From Ornithodoros turicata (lineage: Eukaryota; Arthropoda; Arachnida; Ixodida; Argasidae): a stretch of DNA of 64,000 bases. This document shows, in pieces, positions 22,409 to 32,879 of this stretch. Where the stretch lies: NCBI RefSeq assembly GCF_037126465.1, contig NC_088206.1, positions 14,426,702-14,490,701 of the forward strand, given 5' to 3'. Numbering within the stretch: position 1 is the stretch's first letter; the number at the start of each line of letters is the position of its first letter. A model generated the notes under the pieces. The model saw only the letters and a list, made by a program, of their open reading frames with translations, made no database searches and was not told the origin of the DNA. Both the position numbers and the translations under genes were made by a program.

Positions 22409-22936
22409 TGTCGAACGTTCGCGTCGAGAAGAAGAGGGAAATTTTTATTTTGAAAGTTGCATTCTTATTTTACGAGTCTCGAGTTTGAAACTTTTAAGCA
22501 TGCAGAACGTCGCATGCGACCGAAATGGGAAAATAATGGTATATCGATAGCCAGAGTTTGAGTTCATGTCTGCAGGAGCGGTCACATGTAAAAATGTAAA
22601 CATGTTTAAAGAAAGAAAGAAAGAAAAAAAAGAAACGCCGTCACAAATGAGAGAAAAAAGGAAATTAGATCGCCGTTTGACAAATACGATTGCTTCGCTT
22701 ATTCAGCGCGAAATGCAACATTGTGGCTTTCCCTCTCTCAGAGAGGCTAGATATCAACATATTCCCGGTGGAACACAACTCTGGACGAAAAACACAAACC
22801 ACGCAACACGCACGTGCGGCCACGCGCAAACCAGCTGCCGAAACCGCGAGCAGCTTATACGCACCAATCGCAACTGACGACTCACCGCAAAGGAACCCCA
22901 TTGGGGGAAACGTGTCGCTACGTCACGTTGCGGGCC

Positions 22937-23014
22937 ATGGCGCCGGGAAAAGACCCTTTCGATGCCGCGAAACGCGTAGGTGACTTTAATTTCTGGCAGT
23001 CTGCCCGGCATTAA
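22937..23014 (+). CDS. Possible short coding first exon in CpG-rich tract
   Basis: In a CpG-rich stretch (22780-23010) with a CCAAT box near 22864, an ATG in strong context (ggccATGGcg) opens a 25-codon frame beginning MAPGKDPFDAAKRVGDF. A weak splice donor (GTAG|GTGACT) lies within it at about 22979. No domain is recognisable and no downstream exon could be linked, so this is a guess based on promoter-like composition. It may also be non-genic. Confidence 0.18.
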   Translation: MAPGKDPFDAAKRVGDFNFWQSARH

Positions 23015-23366
23015 GAGAGCTCGAGGGTGAGTGATCAAGTTGTTTACTATCTCAGCCTCATCTTATCGGTCGCTGGGGTACTATGGACTCGTTTCCCTGC
23101 CACGTCGCGTCATATATGTTTTCTCTTCTCCGCGGATAAGCCGGGGTAGATAGCTCGGAAGAGCTTGGCAGAGTTCATGTAGTAGCTCCTCTAAGTTCAA
23201 GGACGAGTTCGTATTATAGCGACTCGGCGACGTAGCACGATCATTCGATATATCCGCGCGCGGATTGTACGGACGGTCGGTAGCGTCTTGCGGTAGGCTG
23301 TGAGATACGATGGTGTACAAGGATTGACAGAATATCGTAAATGCAGGCTAGCTGGTGGATAAATTC

Positions 23367-23480
23367 CATGATAGGCAAGCCTGAGCGATAGGCAAGAGCC
23401 AAGCAAGATGGGCAAGCTCTGAGCCTTCGTGTTTGTGTTTGTTTACGTGTCTTGCCCATCGCTCACGCTTGCCTATCATG
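23367..23480. repeat. Hairpin element with 'CATGATAGGCAAG' arms
   Basis: 'catgataggcaagcctgagc' and its near-inverse 'gctcacgcttgcctatcatg' form arms of about 30 bp. An internal partial repeat 'gcgataggcaag' / 'cttgcccatcgc' extends the pairing. Confidence 0.7.
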
Positions 23481-23649
23481 TGTACAAGGATGTGCGCGCG
23501 AATGGTCTAGGTGATTCTATTGGTGTTGATATTGGGAAGGCGCATTTCCAATTTATGGAAAGCGATATGACGGAGGATTCGAAACGAATAGAGATATTCA
23601 ATTTTGTAACATGGTATATTTTGGGCAATTTTGATATATGATAATTAGT

Positions 23650-23850
23650 TATCCCGAATGACATAGTTTCTTCCCTGATTTGTTGAAAACGGGATGTGTA
23701 CGCCTGTTTTGTGACACGCATATGGCTATGCTAATTGTCAAAGAAAAAAAAAAGCGTACGCTCCGTGCTTTTCACAAATCAGAAGTGATAACGTTATCAT
23801 TCCGTGCACTGCTTGGCCTGCAACGCGATGTGTGGTGAAGTGCTGTTTTA
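23650..23850. repeat. Diverged foldback MITE copy
   Basis: Reads 'atcccgaatgacatagtttc', 'gatttgttgaaaacggga', a damaged core with 'tacgcctgttttgtgacac' and 'aagcgtacgctcc', then 'gtggtgaagtgctgtttta'. Left terminus missing. Confidence 0.6.
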
Positions 23851-23924
23851 ATTGATAACTCGTGCGATAATTCGCGCGCGTAAATCAATTCGAAATTGAT
23901 TCATATTGCGAGACAATTGTGTCA

Positions 23925-24160
23925 ATGAGCGACAGACACAGTGGTCGGCCCGTAGATTTTAATCTTGCCCACCAGGGGGTCATTTTACGTGCACTGAAAT
24001 CTCAGCACACAGCACACCGTATTTAACGTCCCTCGCGGAAGACAGCGCGTCCAAGCAACTTGTACCCTGCCACCAAGTTGCTGGCGCCCTCTGCCAGGAT
24101 CGAACACGCTACCTTGGGATGAAGTATTGCTTTGAGCGTGTACTGCGGCTTACGCAGACC
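23925..24160 (-). repeat. tRNA-headed SINE, second family
   Basis: On the minus strand a B-box-like 'gtgttcgatcctgg' (about 24094-24107) is followed by 'ggcgccagcaacttggtggc' and then 'gatttcagtgcacgtaaaat' and 'ccccctggtgggcaagatta'. This order of a tRNA-like promoter then a 'TTTCAGTGCACGT' body with a 'CCCC.GGTGG' block is a common arthropod SINE structure. It is distinct from the Ruka-like copies. Confidence 0.6.
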
Positions 24161-24189
24161 GAAAAAAAAAAAAAATTGTATCCCGGTCA

Positions 24190-25960
24190 GTGACGACATC
24201 AACTTCCTCGCGTGCCGCGACTCCGGTGTGTACCTGAATCATTTTGACGCCAGAATGGCCAGTGTTGCGTAACCGGCGACGCCGTCTTCCAGCGACACAC
24301 ACGGTGAATGCTTCCCTCTTTTTTTGGAATTTGGCTCAACGGTACCGTAACGGCGACGAAGCCCATTCTCCTTTCACTTGACTGACCTTGTATAGAGTCA
24401 CCGGAAGTAATACGCCCACCTTCCGCAAGTGGCTCTGACCACGTGTTTCCTCTTACTTTTACACAATCGGAAGTATGACTTTCATTCATGAGCAATCTAC
24501 TTCAAAGAGCAGTTGCCTGTCTTGCCTCCCGCTTGAGACTGTGTATAAGGCCACCGAAGCCCATGACTCGCGTCAGAAAAGGCTTCTGGTTCCTGGTCCC
24601 GAAATGCTAACTAAGTGAAAGTATGGAAGATGATATCCCTTTTTGGCATCTGACCCTCTCTGGATGCTCTGACATCTTTTCGTTAGAGTATTGGGGCAGA
24701 CAAATGTATTTTGACTCTTTGGATATTTAGGTTCTTGCAGTTTCCATTACCCAAGTGACCTTTCGTGACTCAGTTTATCCTCGAAGTCATATCACTCTTT
24801 TAATTCATCTATTTTTTTACTTCAATATCTTCACTAGCACACAGCATGAAACAAAGTGATATGAACTAAACGGCATTCACGTTAATGGAACCTATATGTC
24901 CATGTGTTTCGTTTTCATACAATTGAATCCAATTAAATTCATGGTATTCCTTAACCAACTTATCCACAATATTGCTTCAATTCAATTCTTGATATCCCTT
25001 AACTAAGTTATGCACGATGTCGCTTAAACGCCGTGACATATCCACTTCCGCTCCAGACAATTTTCTTAATGTCACGCTTGGGCCGGTCAAATAATTTGAC
25101 GAATTTAACCGATTCAAATGGAGTGCTTTTCAAAATGGCACCGTGCATACTCATGTAAAACAGCCATCAATCTGCCTAAGACAGAAGAGTTTACGCGTCC
25201 ACGCACCATTTTTGTCACAAGCAGTACTATGGTGATGATGATGATGGTGGGTAGAAAAACTTTGGACGTCAAAAATCGATTGGTGACACCCAGTACGCCT
25301 GCGCACCTCGATTAGTATTACTGGAGAGTGAGCTAACCGCTTGATAATTTCATGAACATCACGGGAGCAGTCCTACACAAAGCGACATATACGAAATTGT
25401 TCGCCCAACATATCGCCTATATGAGTATTTTGTTACTCTCATTTAACCTCCGGTCCAATCTTTATTATCGTACATTTTGTACCGTGACCATTTCAGTGAG
25501 TCCAGCGTATGCTGCCCCGGTTATTTCACCCTTCCTGTACATCGTCCTAACAACCGCTTTCCTCGTTTCGACAGCTGCAGCTCTTTCGCTCGGCGTGCTA
25601 TTAAAAGCCCAAATCGGGCACGCACACATTCTCAAAACAAAGACAAACAAACACAAAAAAAGTGCAACTGCGCACGCCTGCGGGTGAGACGGATGATACA
25701 CCCCTTTCTCACGTAAACCGATGACATCACCACTTTACTCCCTCAATGCGGAGCGGGTCATCTCTTACAGAGTGGCGGCGCCTTGCATAATACAGCCACT
25801 TTAAAAAAAGCAACTGGGGAAAGAACGAGCAACAGGCAAACAAAACAACCAAAAAAGAATTCGGGTAAACATATTGCTAGTCTCAAGGTCACCATTCCCT
25901 TCACCTCATCGTGAGTTGGGACGAAAAAACGAAACGTTTTTCTTCTCGGAATCGCGCCCG
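24190..25960. other. No gene recognised
   Basis: A 111-codon plus-strand frame at 25352-25687 contains hydrophobic stretches but its start is weak, it overlaps another frame, and no family is recognisable. The rest appears non-coding. Confidence 0.3.
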
Positions 25961-26350
25961 TTGTGAGATCCGGTTGTTTCATTCGAGTAGACTCGATCCG
26001 TTCGGCAAGCAGCCACTTTCCCCTGTGCGTCAGGCGGTCGCGTTCGGCGTTGCTCAACGATGACACTCGGAGTCGTTCCTCGCAATTTTCAGTTTGGATG
26101 TGCAGCCACGATCGCCGCTGTAGTCTCGTCAGCAGTGAGTCAAAGTGACAAAGAGAGTGGGTCAGCGTGAGAGTACGGTTAGTAGTAGTGATGCGTAGTA
26201 AACAGCGTTGCTTGGATATGACAGAAACGGCGACAGGAACCCTGTTTCCGTGGTGTAGTCTACGTGAGTGTTTTCGTTGTAGTGCACGAGGTTCGTGGAT
26301 CAGGCGGACCATGGGATTGCGGTCGGGTTCGTGACTAGTGTGGAGTGACA

Positions 26351-26519
26351 CACTATATATAGTGCAACGGTGTTCGTGGTGCTGTATTTATTAGTGAGTC
26401 ATTGCAGAACTCATTGCAGGCTGTGAACAGCTCATTCCTGCCTCTGAGTGTGCATGATTACGCACTCTTGGAGGAAATCTAATGTTATAGCACGATCTTA
26501 TTGGATTATAGACTACAGG
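26351..26519 (+). promoter_or_regulatory. Candidate TATA promoter and non-coding first exon
   Basis: A TATATATA lies at 26354-26361 inside the palindrome CACTATATATAGTG. About 160 bp downstream, AGG|GTGAGT at 26519/26520 is a near-consensus splice donor. The intervening sequence has no good ATG-led frame. The next plus-strand acceptor with coding potential is at 38531, so this could be the leader exon of the 39057-40442 gene about 12 kb away. That link is inferred from orientation and order only. Confidence 0.25.
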
Positions 26520-27152
26520 GTGAGTGATTCGGTTTGTGTGTTAATTATTAGAGAGTGTTAGTATATTGTTGATAATGTTACCGTTAAGTTACGTACCTAC
26601 CGGACCCAATGGCAGGTGCGCGACTCACGATATTGGGTGCGGTAGAAACAGTAGTTGGAAGGCCATGTTATCAACGATCTACTGACACTCTGTATATCCT
26701 TAGACGCCATGTGCCTTTTTGTGTTCCTGTCACGTACATCTGTATTTCGAAGCAGAAAGGAGGAAGGCAGGATGAGAGTTGAGTGACATACGTTCCCGGT
26801 GACACAGATTGATCTGCGAGTTATGAAATATCCCTGTGCTAACAGGCTTCGCCTTCGGGTGCGGGTGGGGGTCGTGCCTATTGTTTACCATTCCAGATGG
26901 ACCTGTGCATTCAACGCGTGTGAAGGATTAGTTTGGGCATCATCTTACTGCCGCCGGGGAGCAGTGCACTCTAAAAGTACAACTTCATCCTTTCCCGTAT
27001 AGAATGTACTGCTTCAACCGCTTGGCGTCGGGTGGTACACTTAGGGATTAGCACATGTCGAAATAGCCACGTAAATAACACCTTCTTGCCGAGTGCGCTG
27101 TATATAAATATCCGTTTATGTGCCTGTACATGATCTACAGATCAATCAATCT

Positions 27153-27480
27153 ACAAAACAACTTCACCGCATAGGCCAGTCAAGGCCCCTGCGAGGCATC
27201 TGCGCCGAATAAAACAGCACAGTGCTTTCAGGAGAGCGCGTTTCGTATGCCCTTTTGTGCCTCTTCGTCTTTTTTTAAGGAATAGCAAGTCGTCCTATAC
27301 GCCGGACTAACCTTTCCTCCCTTTCTTCTTTTTTTCAATAAACATACCCCCTTTTTTTGTGGCAATTATCATATATTCAAATTGTCACAAAAACGTTTAC
27401 GCCCCTCAGTTTATATAAATAATCAGGAAGGCGGGACAGTATCCTTCCGAATGAAGGTTATGCGGTGAAGCTCTGTTGTA
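27153..27480. repeat. Diverged foldback MITE copy with insertions
   Basis: Left block 'caacttcaccgcataggcc', a core with 'gtggcaattatcatatattc' and 'gtcacaaaaacgtttacgcc', and right block 'gttatgcggtgaagctctg'. The arms are interrupted by about 130 bp of CT-rich sequence. Confidence 0.55.
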
Positions 27481-27693
27481 TAAAAAAATATAAAACGAGA
27501 CACTATTTTTAGCTTAGTTACGCAATACCTCCCTTTGTCCGCCTCAAAATTGGCTGATGTCTCTATTTTCTGCGTCACACCCTTACACTCAATCATGTAC
27601 GTCCCATGTTTGTTTGTTTGTAAGGAAAAAAAGGAGAAATATGTACGTACCATGGTAAAAGACACATAGTGTATGGGGCCGGTTGGTGCATAT

Positions 27694-27792
27694 CCCTTGG
27701 CCAGGCGACAACAGAAGAAGGAACGAGGCAGCGACGACGAGCGTTGCGTCGTCGCTGTCTCGTTCCTTCTTCTGTTGTCGCCTGGCCAAGGG
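27694..27792. repeat. 99-nt near-perfect hairpin
   Basis: Arms of about 46 bp run from 'cccttggccaggcgacaaca' inward to 'cagcgacgac', mirrored on the other side. The single arm mismatch I found would pair as G-U in one RNA strand. The loop is only about 7 nt ('gagcgtt' region). It does not belong to any MITE family seen here. It could be a very young foldback transposon or a small-RNA precursor. Confidence 0.75.
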
Positions 27793-28137
27793 AAGGGCCA
27801 TGTTAACAAGCCAGAAACTCCATTTCGTTTTTTGTATAATGCTAGAAGAAAAGTTCAGGCACGTTCCCCGAACAAAGCGTGTGCGTGCAAAAGATGTTTC
27901 AAGAGTTCAAACAGGTGTTCCGTAGCCAACATATTACAGCATGACGGTTGTATTTATAGGACTGCTGCACGGGCTGCTGGTTCTAAGAAGGCACTGTGCA
28001 TAGGAGTTGAGACGCTACAATAAACGGCGCAGAATAAATGCAAAATGAGCCTCACGTGTAATATACGGATGAATGGATCTCTACCGCCAAAAAGTGAGTG
28101 TCAGAAAAGGGCGCCAAAATTTTCCGCGGCGCAGAAG

Positions 28138-28258
28138 GTCTTTTTTTTTTTTTAATTCCGTGTTAGCGCCGCGAAGCAACTGTGGCTATGAGCGGCGTAC
28201 AGACGTGGACAGATGGAGAGAGGACAGCAGGAAGGAGTGGGGGACAGGGGGGGGGGCA
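28138..28258 (-). repeat. SINE 3' end (Ruka-like), minus orientation
   Basis: Begins with a T-run (poly-A of the minus strand), then 'gttagcgccgcgaagcaact' and 'tggctatgagcggcgtacag', and 'gacagcaggaaggagtgggg'. These are the reverse complement of the last 110 bp of the copy at 36437-36744. Confidence 0.75.
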
Positions 28259-28404
28259 GAAGGTCTGTGTGCGCTATCCAGATCGATGCCTATATAGTGA
28301 AAACGGCTTATTTCAGTTGCGTTTTCCGATGCTGTTTCACTTACGCGTGAAAGTGAAATTCGAATTAGCCATCTTCAGTATTAACTTCACCCTAGAAACG
28401 GAAA

Positions 28405-28592
28405 CCAGCGGCATGGCAGAGTGGATCGCAGATGGCAGAGCATCTGCTCGTTAGTGCATGGTTACTCGAAGGTCGTGCTGTATTCTGGGAGGTGCTGGGT
28501 TCGAATCCTATCATCGGCTGTGCTGTCCGAGGTTTTCCCTGGGTTTTCTGGCATGCTTTCCAGATAGATGTCGACACAGTTCCCCCTGGACT
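28405..28592 (+). repeat. Ruka-like SINE, head half
   Basis: tRNA-Ser-like head 'ggcatggcagagtggatcgc' and B box 'gggttcgaatcc' (28497-28508), then body 'tccgaggttttccctgggtt'. It is cut at about 28592 by the MITE that follows. Pol III A and B boxes are both visible, so it is a SINE, not a functional tRNA gene: the acceptor arm does not close and the body continues past the tRNA length. Confidence 0.75.
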
Positions 28593-28593
28593 G

Positions 28594-28868
28594 TAAAAAC
28601 AGACCTTCACGGCATAGTACGCTCCCAGCCAACCATCATCACCAGTGATATCGTTTTTTTTTCTCCTGATTTGCTGAAAACGGGGAGGGGGGGGGGGCGT
28701 ACGCCATTTGCGTGGCAATCATGAACTGCACACTCTAACACTCTAAAGACAGAGCTTCACCGCATAGCATGCTGTGTGCCAACCATTGCTATGTGTCACA
28801 GGGTTATCGCTTCTGGTTCGAATATAGAGTTGGGGCGTACGCCTTTTTGTGACACTTTGAATATATGA
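28594..28868. repeat. Two half MITEs, left halves in series
   Basis: 28594-28728 is the left half of a main-subfamily copy ending in a G-run and 'gcgtacgcc'. 28739-28868 is the left half of a 'TATCGC' copy, truncated where the next SINE begins. Both lack right halves. Confidence 0.65.
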
Positions 28869-28884
28869 TTCGCATCACTTCGTG

Positions 28885-29107
28885 GGGGTGGTGGGGGTGA
28901 AAGGGATCGCCGTTGTCGGCCTCACAGAGGTGGGCAACGTCACCATTGACGCCCTGGGGGAATGTGCGTCTTGTGCCGACATATGCCTGAAAGCGTCTGA
29001 GGAACACCCAGGAAAAGCCCCAGACAACACAGCCGGCACTGGGATTCGAACCCGGGTACCTCCCAGTCTCGACGTGACATGGCCAGCACGCTAATCACTG
29101 AGCCACG
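28885..29107 (-). repeat. tRNA-headed SINE, near complete, minus orientation
   Basis: The minus strand reads A-box region 'ccgtggctcagtgattagcg' and B box 'gggttcgaatcccag', then 'ctgggtgttcctcagacgct', 'gtcggcacaagacgcacatt' and 'gttgcccacctctgtgaggc'. Pol III boxes at tRNA spacing followed by a shared non-tRNA body identify the SINE family. This is the best source for its full body sequence here. Confidence 0.78.
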
Positions 29108-29403
29108 GCATCACTTCGCCACGCCTACAACAGCGGCTTTGTAGCGCGCGAACTTTAAATATAACGATAATGATGGCTATGTGAAAGTTGAAGATCGGGG
29201 GCCCAGGTCGTGTGAGTGGCTTTTCGTAAATTGTGCGAAGCTTCGTGTGAATTCTTTATCTTCCTAGATTACACTTTTCCCCTATCACTTTGCATCAAAC
29301 TGCGTGCCCTGTCAAACATGCATATGTCTATAGACAGAGAACAACAACATGGATGATGACGGTGACATCAGGTGTCTAGACAGACATGTGTCTAGACTAT
29401 ACC

Positions 29404-29570
29404 CTAAAAGGAGAGCTTCACCGCAGAACACCCCCAAGCCCAACGAGCGTTCAGCATGACGTCACTTTTCTTCCTATTTTTAAGGACTAGGAAGGGGTGC
29501 ATTAAGGACTAGGAAAACTGCATTATAAGTGTCGCAAAAAGGCGTACGCCACCAGTCTTCAACAAATCAG
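29404..29570. repeat. Diverged foldback MITE copy
   Basis: 'ggagagcttcaccgcagaac' on the left and 'gtcgcaaaaaggcgtacgcc' with 'cttcaacaaatcagag' on the right. A direct duplication 'ttaaggactaggaa' (about 29481 and 29504) sits in the left arm. The right terminus is lost. Confidence 0.55.
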
Positions 29571-30151
29571 AGGGGGTGGGGGGGGAGAAGGGCGAGTTTT
29601 GTTCTAAGAATGCGGTTTGTATAACAGAAAACCTGGGGAACACGAAAAACAACAGCAACAAAGAAACACTGTTCTCAGAAATCAACTTTCATACTTATTA
29701 TTATCGCCTGCTGTTTTCTCTCTCGCTACTGAGAAACACCGGCCGTCAAATCACGTCAAATCATAACCACACTCATAACCATCGGCACGGTCTGCTCGCA
29801 ACGGTGACGTTAGGAAATGGAGCAGACGGAATTCGTGGAATCACTCCATTACAATGCGGCGAAAATTAGATCAATCACTACTCAGTTATGAAATGCTGAC
29901 AGTCATGCTGCGGGAAAGTGATTCCTTTTCTTAGAATCCGCGCCCTGCGCAACCAGAGAAAATTGCGGCGTTGGCGGCGCCTCTGTCGCTCCTTTTCGCG
30001 CAGGTGGTCATCTTTCGTTAGGTTAGGTCACTTTCGTTATGTTCACCAGGTATAGCTGACACGTTCTAAAGGTAGCTTCGCCGCATAGCTGCGCAAGTAA
30101 AGCGTTGTGAGTATACCGTTGGATGCACCTTTTAGATAGTCCTGCCCCGCA

Positions 30152-30334
30152 TTCTTGAGAAAGAACTTCACCGCATAGCACGCTCCTAGCCAACCGACAT
30201 CCCGAAAGACAAGACATCGTTCAGCCCTCTTATTGGTTAAAAGACGGGAGGCGTATGCCTTGTTTCTACCACTTATGCGGTACATCATTGGTTGAATACT
30301 TGGTGCTATGCGGTGAAGTTCATTTTTAAGAGTA
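30152..30334. repeat. Foldback MITE with internal deletion
   Basis: Left end 'agaacttcaccgcatagcac', core 'gggaggcgtatgcc', then direct passage to right end 'ggtgctatgcggtgaagttc' and 'atttttaagagt'. Most of the right arm is missing. Confidence 0.65.
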
Positions 30335-30382
30335 ACGGCAGGAACAAAACGCCTCCAGTAAAATGTGTGGTCGCTAACCTCA

Positions 30383-30631
30383 CACTCTTAAAAATGAACT
30401 TCACCGCATAGCACGCTCCTAGCCAACCATCATCTCAAATGGCATCGTTATCTGCCCTCATTTGTTGAAAACGAGAGGCGTACGCCTTTTTTGTGACAAT
30501 TATGAACAGCATAGGTGTCACAAAAAAGGCGTACGCCTCCCGTTTTCAACAAATCAGGGCAGATAACGATATCATTTGAGATGGTGGTTGGCTAGGAGCG
30601 TGCTATGCGGTGAAGTTCACTTTTGTGAGTG
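30383..30631. mobile_element. Foldback MITE, full-length copy (249 bp)
   Basis: CACTCTTAAAAATG at the left and a worn TTTTGTGAGTG at the right. The arms are otherwise nearly perfect, with a core 'ggcgtacgcctttttt' mirrored across 'caattatgaacagcatag'. The loop is in the opposite orientation to that of the copy at 6491-6739, showing that copies invert at the loop. Confidence 0.9.
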
Positions 30632-30639
30632 CAAAATGT

Positions 30640-31745
30640 CTCGCGTTCCTTTGTGCCCAAAGCCACTATTGCGTTTTGCGTTGGTATACGTTCAAATATA
30701 CGCCCGTTTGAAGCCTGGCCGTAGCCTAAGAGTGGGAACGCCTCTTGACATAATTATTCACCATATTATCGTTGTTGAAGCCCGGCACATGATGCCATGA
30801 TAAAATAAGCCTCTTTATATGCAGTCTTGGAAAATATGAAAATGAGTAGGTAACAGCACACATCACCCCGCGATCAATCGAAATTTTAATAAATTTTAAA
30901 TTTTGGTCGATTTTTTGTGTTTCGAATCTGGACATGCCGAATGAGGACCCCTTATTCTTTTGAGGCCCCAAGCGCTTGGATGGGGAGTCTATGAAAGAAG
31001 CCTTCGACAACATTCCATGTACGTCCCATTACAATCTACAATGTCAAAATGTAGTAAACAGCGTTAAGAAGAAAATCCCGACGCTTTAAAGTAGCACAGA
31101 AGTCATTTTTAACACCCAGTTTTCTTCCTATAAAACTGTTAAGTAGGCCAGTAAGGTGCACCATGCGAAGTAATTTACACCACAGAGTCATAATTATCTC
31201 AGAAATTGAATTTAAAATACGCCGCAAAAAGCGACCATGCGCAACGGTGGTGAAGAGCAGTACCAGCCTGTGATCTGCCTGGAACATCGCGCTGACGCTA
31301 TAAGGAGAACGCTCGCTGATTGGCCTAGAGAAATGTTGTCTGCTACTCCGCTGTCGTCTGCTACTCGGCTGTTCGGGGTTTTGATAAAGCCTTTCTCCTT
31401 GCTCGGTAATGCTTCGGCCGCTCCTTCTATCCCCAATTCTCCGGGAAAACTGGCAAAACAGGTTTACGGCGGCAAAGGGACAAGGCGCTGACCCCCACAG
31501 ACCGGCAAACCAGAACGAGTCTCCTTATGCTGTCATTGGTGACGTGCCATCATACCTCCTCATCCTCGTTATAGCTGGAGTGGCGAGTTAAGGGTGAACG
31601 CGCGGAACTATGTTTATGTGAGTTTTTTTTTCTGGGAAACAAATTGCACACATCAAAACCTTTCGCGCTATTCGGTATAATGACACACACACTTTCATCA
31701 GATGTCTTAATCTGAAAATTTTTTGGATGGCCCTCTGTACTCCTT
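30640..31745. other. No gene recognised
   Basis: An 84-codon plus-strand frame at 31237-31491 and overlapping frames on the minus strand lack any domain or splice support. Confidence 0.3.
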
Positions 31746-31749
31746 TAAA

Positions 31750-31902
31750 CCCAGGCATCACACTGTACTGAAAGTCGAGTGCAATAGGGGTGGACGGGTA
31801 GGTGGAAGACTTTGAATAGACCCGTGAAACTGAAGAGCACTGATAGTACACATACCGTCCACCCCCACTGCACTCGACTTTCAGTACATTGTGCTGCTTG
31901 GG
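31750..31902. repeat. Hairpin element with 'CTGAAAGTCGAGTGCA' arms
   Basis: Arms of about 50 bp, left 'tgtactgaaagtcgagtgca' mirrored by right 'tgcactcgactttcagtaca', extending outward to 'cccaggcatc'/'gctgcttggg' and inward to 'gggtggacgg'/'ccgtccaccc'. The loop is about 50 bp. Confidence 0.78.
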
Positions 31903-32512
31903 AAGGGAACCTTCGGAACCAAATGTATTTCAAGGATGCGGTATTCCCACTATCATTTACACGAATTGAACACAGTTGTGAAATATCTCACTTGAAAACG
32001 GAGGTGGAACCGTAAAGACGACATTTGAAATTTGAAAAAGTCTGGCTCCCACCGAGCGTCAATGGAAGTACTTCTTTCTTTCTCTGCTCGGCCAACGTCG
32101 CCGTGCATTAGTCATGCCATTCCTGCGCTGTTTTCTGACTCTCAAGGAAGCAGATGACTGCTGTTTCTTTCCATCTCTGTCTGGGTGGACTGATCCCAAA
32201 TCTTCGTCCATTGTTTTGTTCCGGGAATGTAACACAGCGGCTACGACCGGCGCGGTATTCTACTTGTCCGCTCCATGCAGGGTGACGTAACACGTTGGCC
32301 TTCGGAAGGAAAAGTTTCTGCGACTCCTCTCCACATTCCTGTTTCGGTTTGATCGCTCGGTTATTTGAGGCACAATTCGTCACACGAGAAAGAAACAAAG
32401 TTGATGGCAAGTATACTGTGGATGTTACGCACCAACTACGATGTGCAGCAATTTTTTCACCGATCGTTCCGAAGTATAATCGAACTAAATAAACTAGCAT
32501 TGTGGCTTCAAT

Positions 32513-32801
32513 AGACCTCTCCCTGTATGTAAACAAATGACGTCATTGTGTTCGACAGCGCCACCAGTGTGGTAGAGTTGAACTATGCTCCAAGCTACGG
32601 GGCGACCAAAGTCGCATGCCAAAGCCACGGTCTTGAGGGGATTACGATGGTCCCTGAAAGGGACGCAACCTTTGGTTCTACTTGTCTTACAATAGGAGGC
32701 AGCGAACAAGTGGCCATTCGTGGAACCCAGCCCTCCCCTTCCGATTTGTTTCGGTTTCAGTCTGTCTACCAACGTCATGATGACGTTTCTCGGGTAGAGG
32801 T
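32513..32801. mobile_element. Small inverted-terminal element
   Basis: The left end 'agacctctccctgtatgtaa' with 'atgacgtcat' is mirrored imperfectly at the right by 'catgatgacgtttctcgggt' and 'agaggt'. The roughly 290-bp body shows no coding function. The hairpin at 32803-32879 abuts its right end. Confidence 0.5.
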
Positions 32802-32802
32802 T

Positions 32803-32879
32803 TGTAGCAGACGACGCACCGCTCCGTGACACAAGTGTTGGCTTCGTCTGCGTCACGGAGCGGTGCGTCGTCTGCTACA
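32803..32879. repeat. 77-nt perfect hairpin with 28-bp arms
   Basis: 32803-32830 and 32852-32879 are exact reverse complements (outer end TGTAGCAGACGACG...). The loop is 21 nt. The size and structure match a microRNA-type precursor fold, but a very young foldback transposon explains it as well. The arm contains the GCAGACGAC word that recurs across the window. Confidence 0.85.

Noticed and set aside
25758..26351. 197-codon minus-strand open frame
   Set aside because: Compositionally driven, ends in poly-hydrophobic low complexity, and lies over the candidate plus-strand promoter/leader region.
28405..29107. tRNA genes
   Set aside because: A and B boxes are there, but the sequences lack a closed acceptor stem and continue into shared SINE bodies.
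6491..30631. CRISPR-like regular repeats
   Set aside because: Repeats are palindromic eukaryotic MITEs at irregular spacing, not short repeats alternating with unique spacers.
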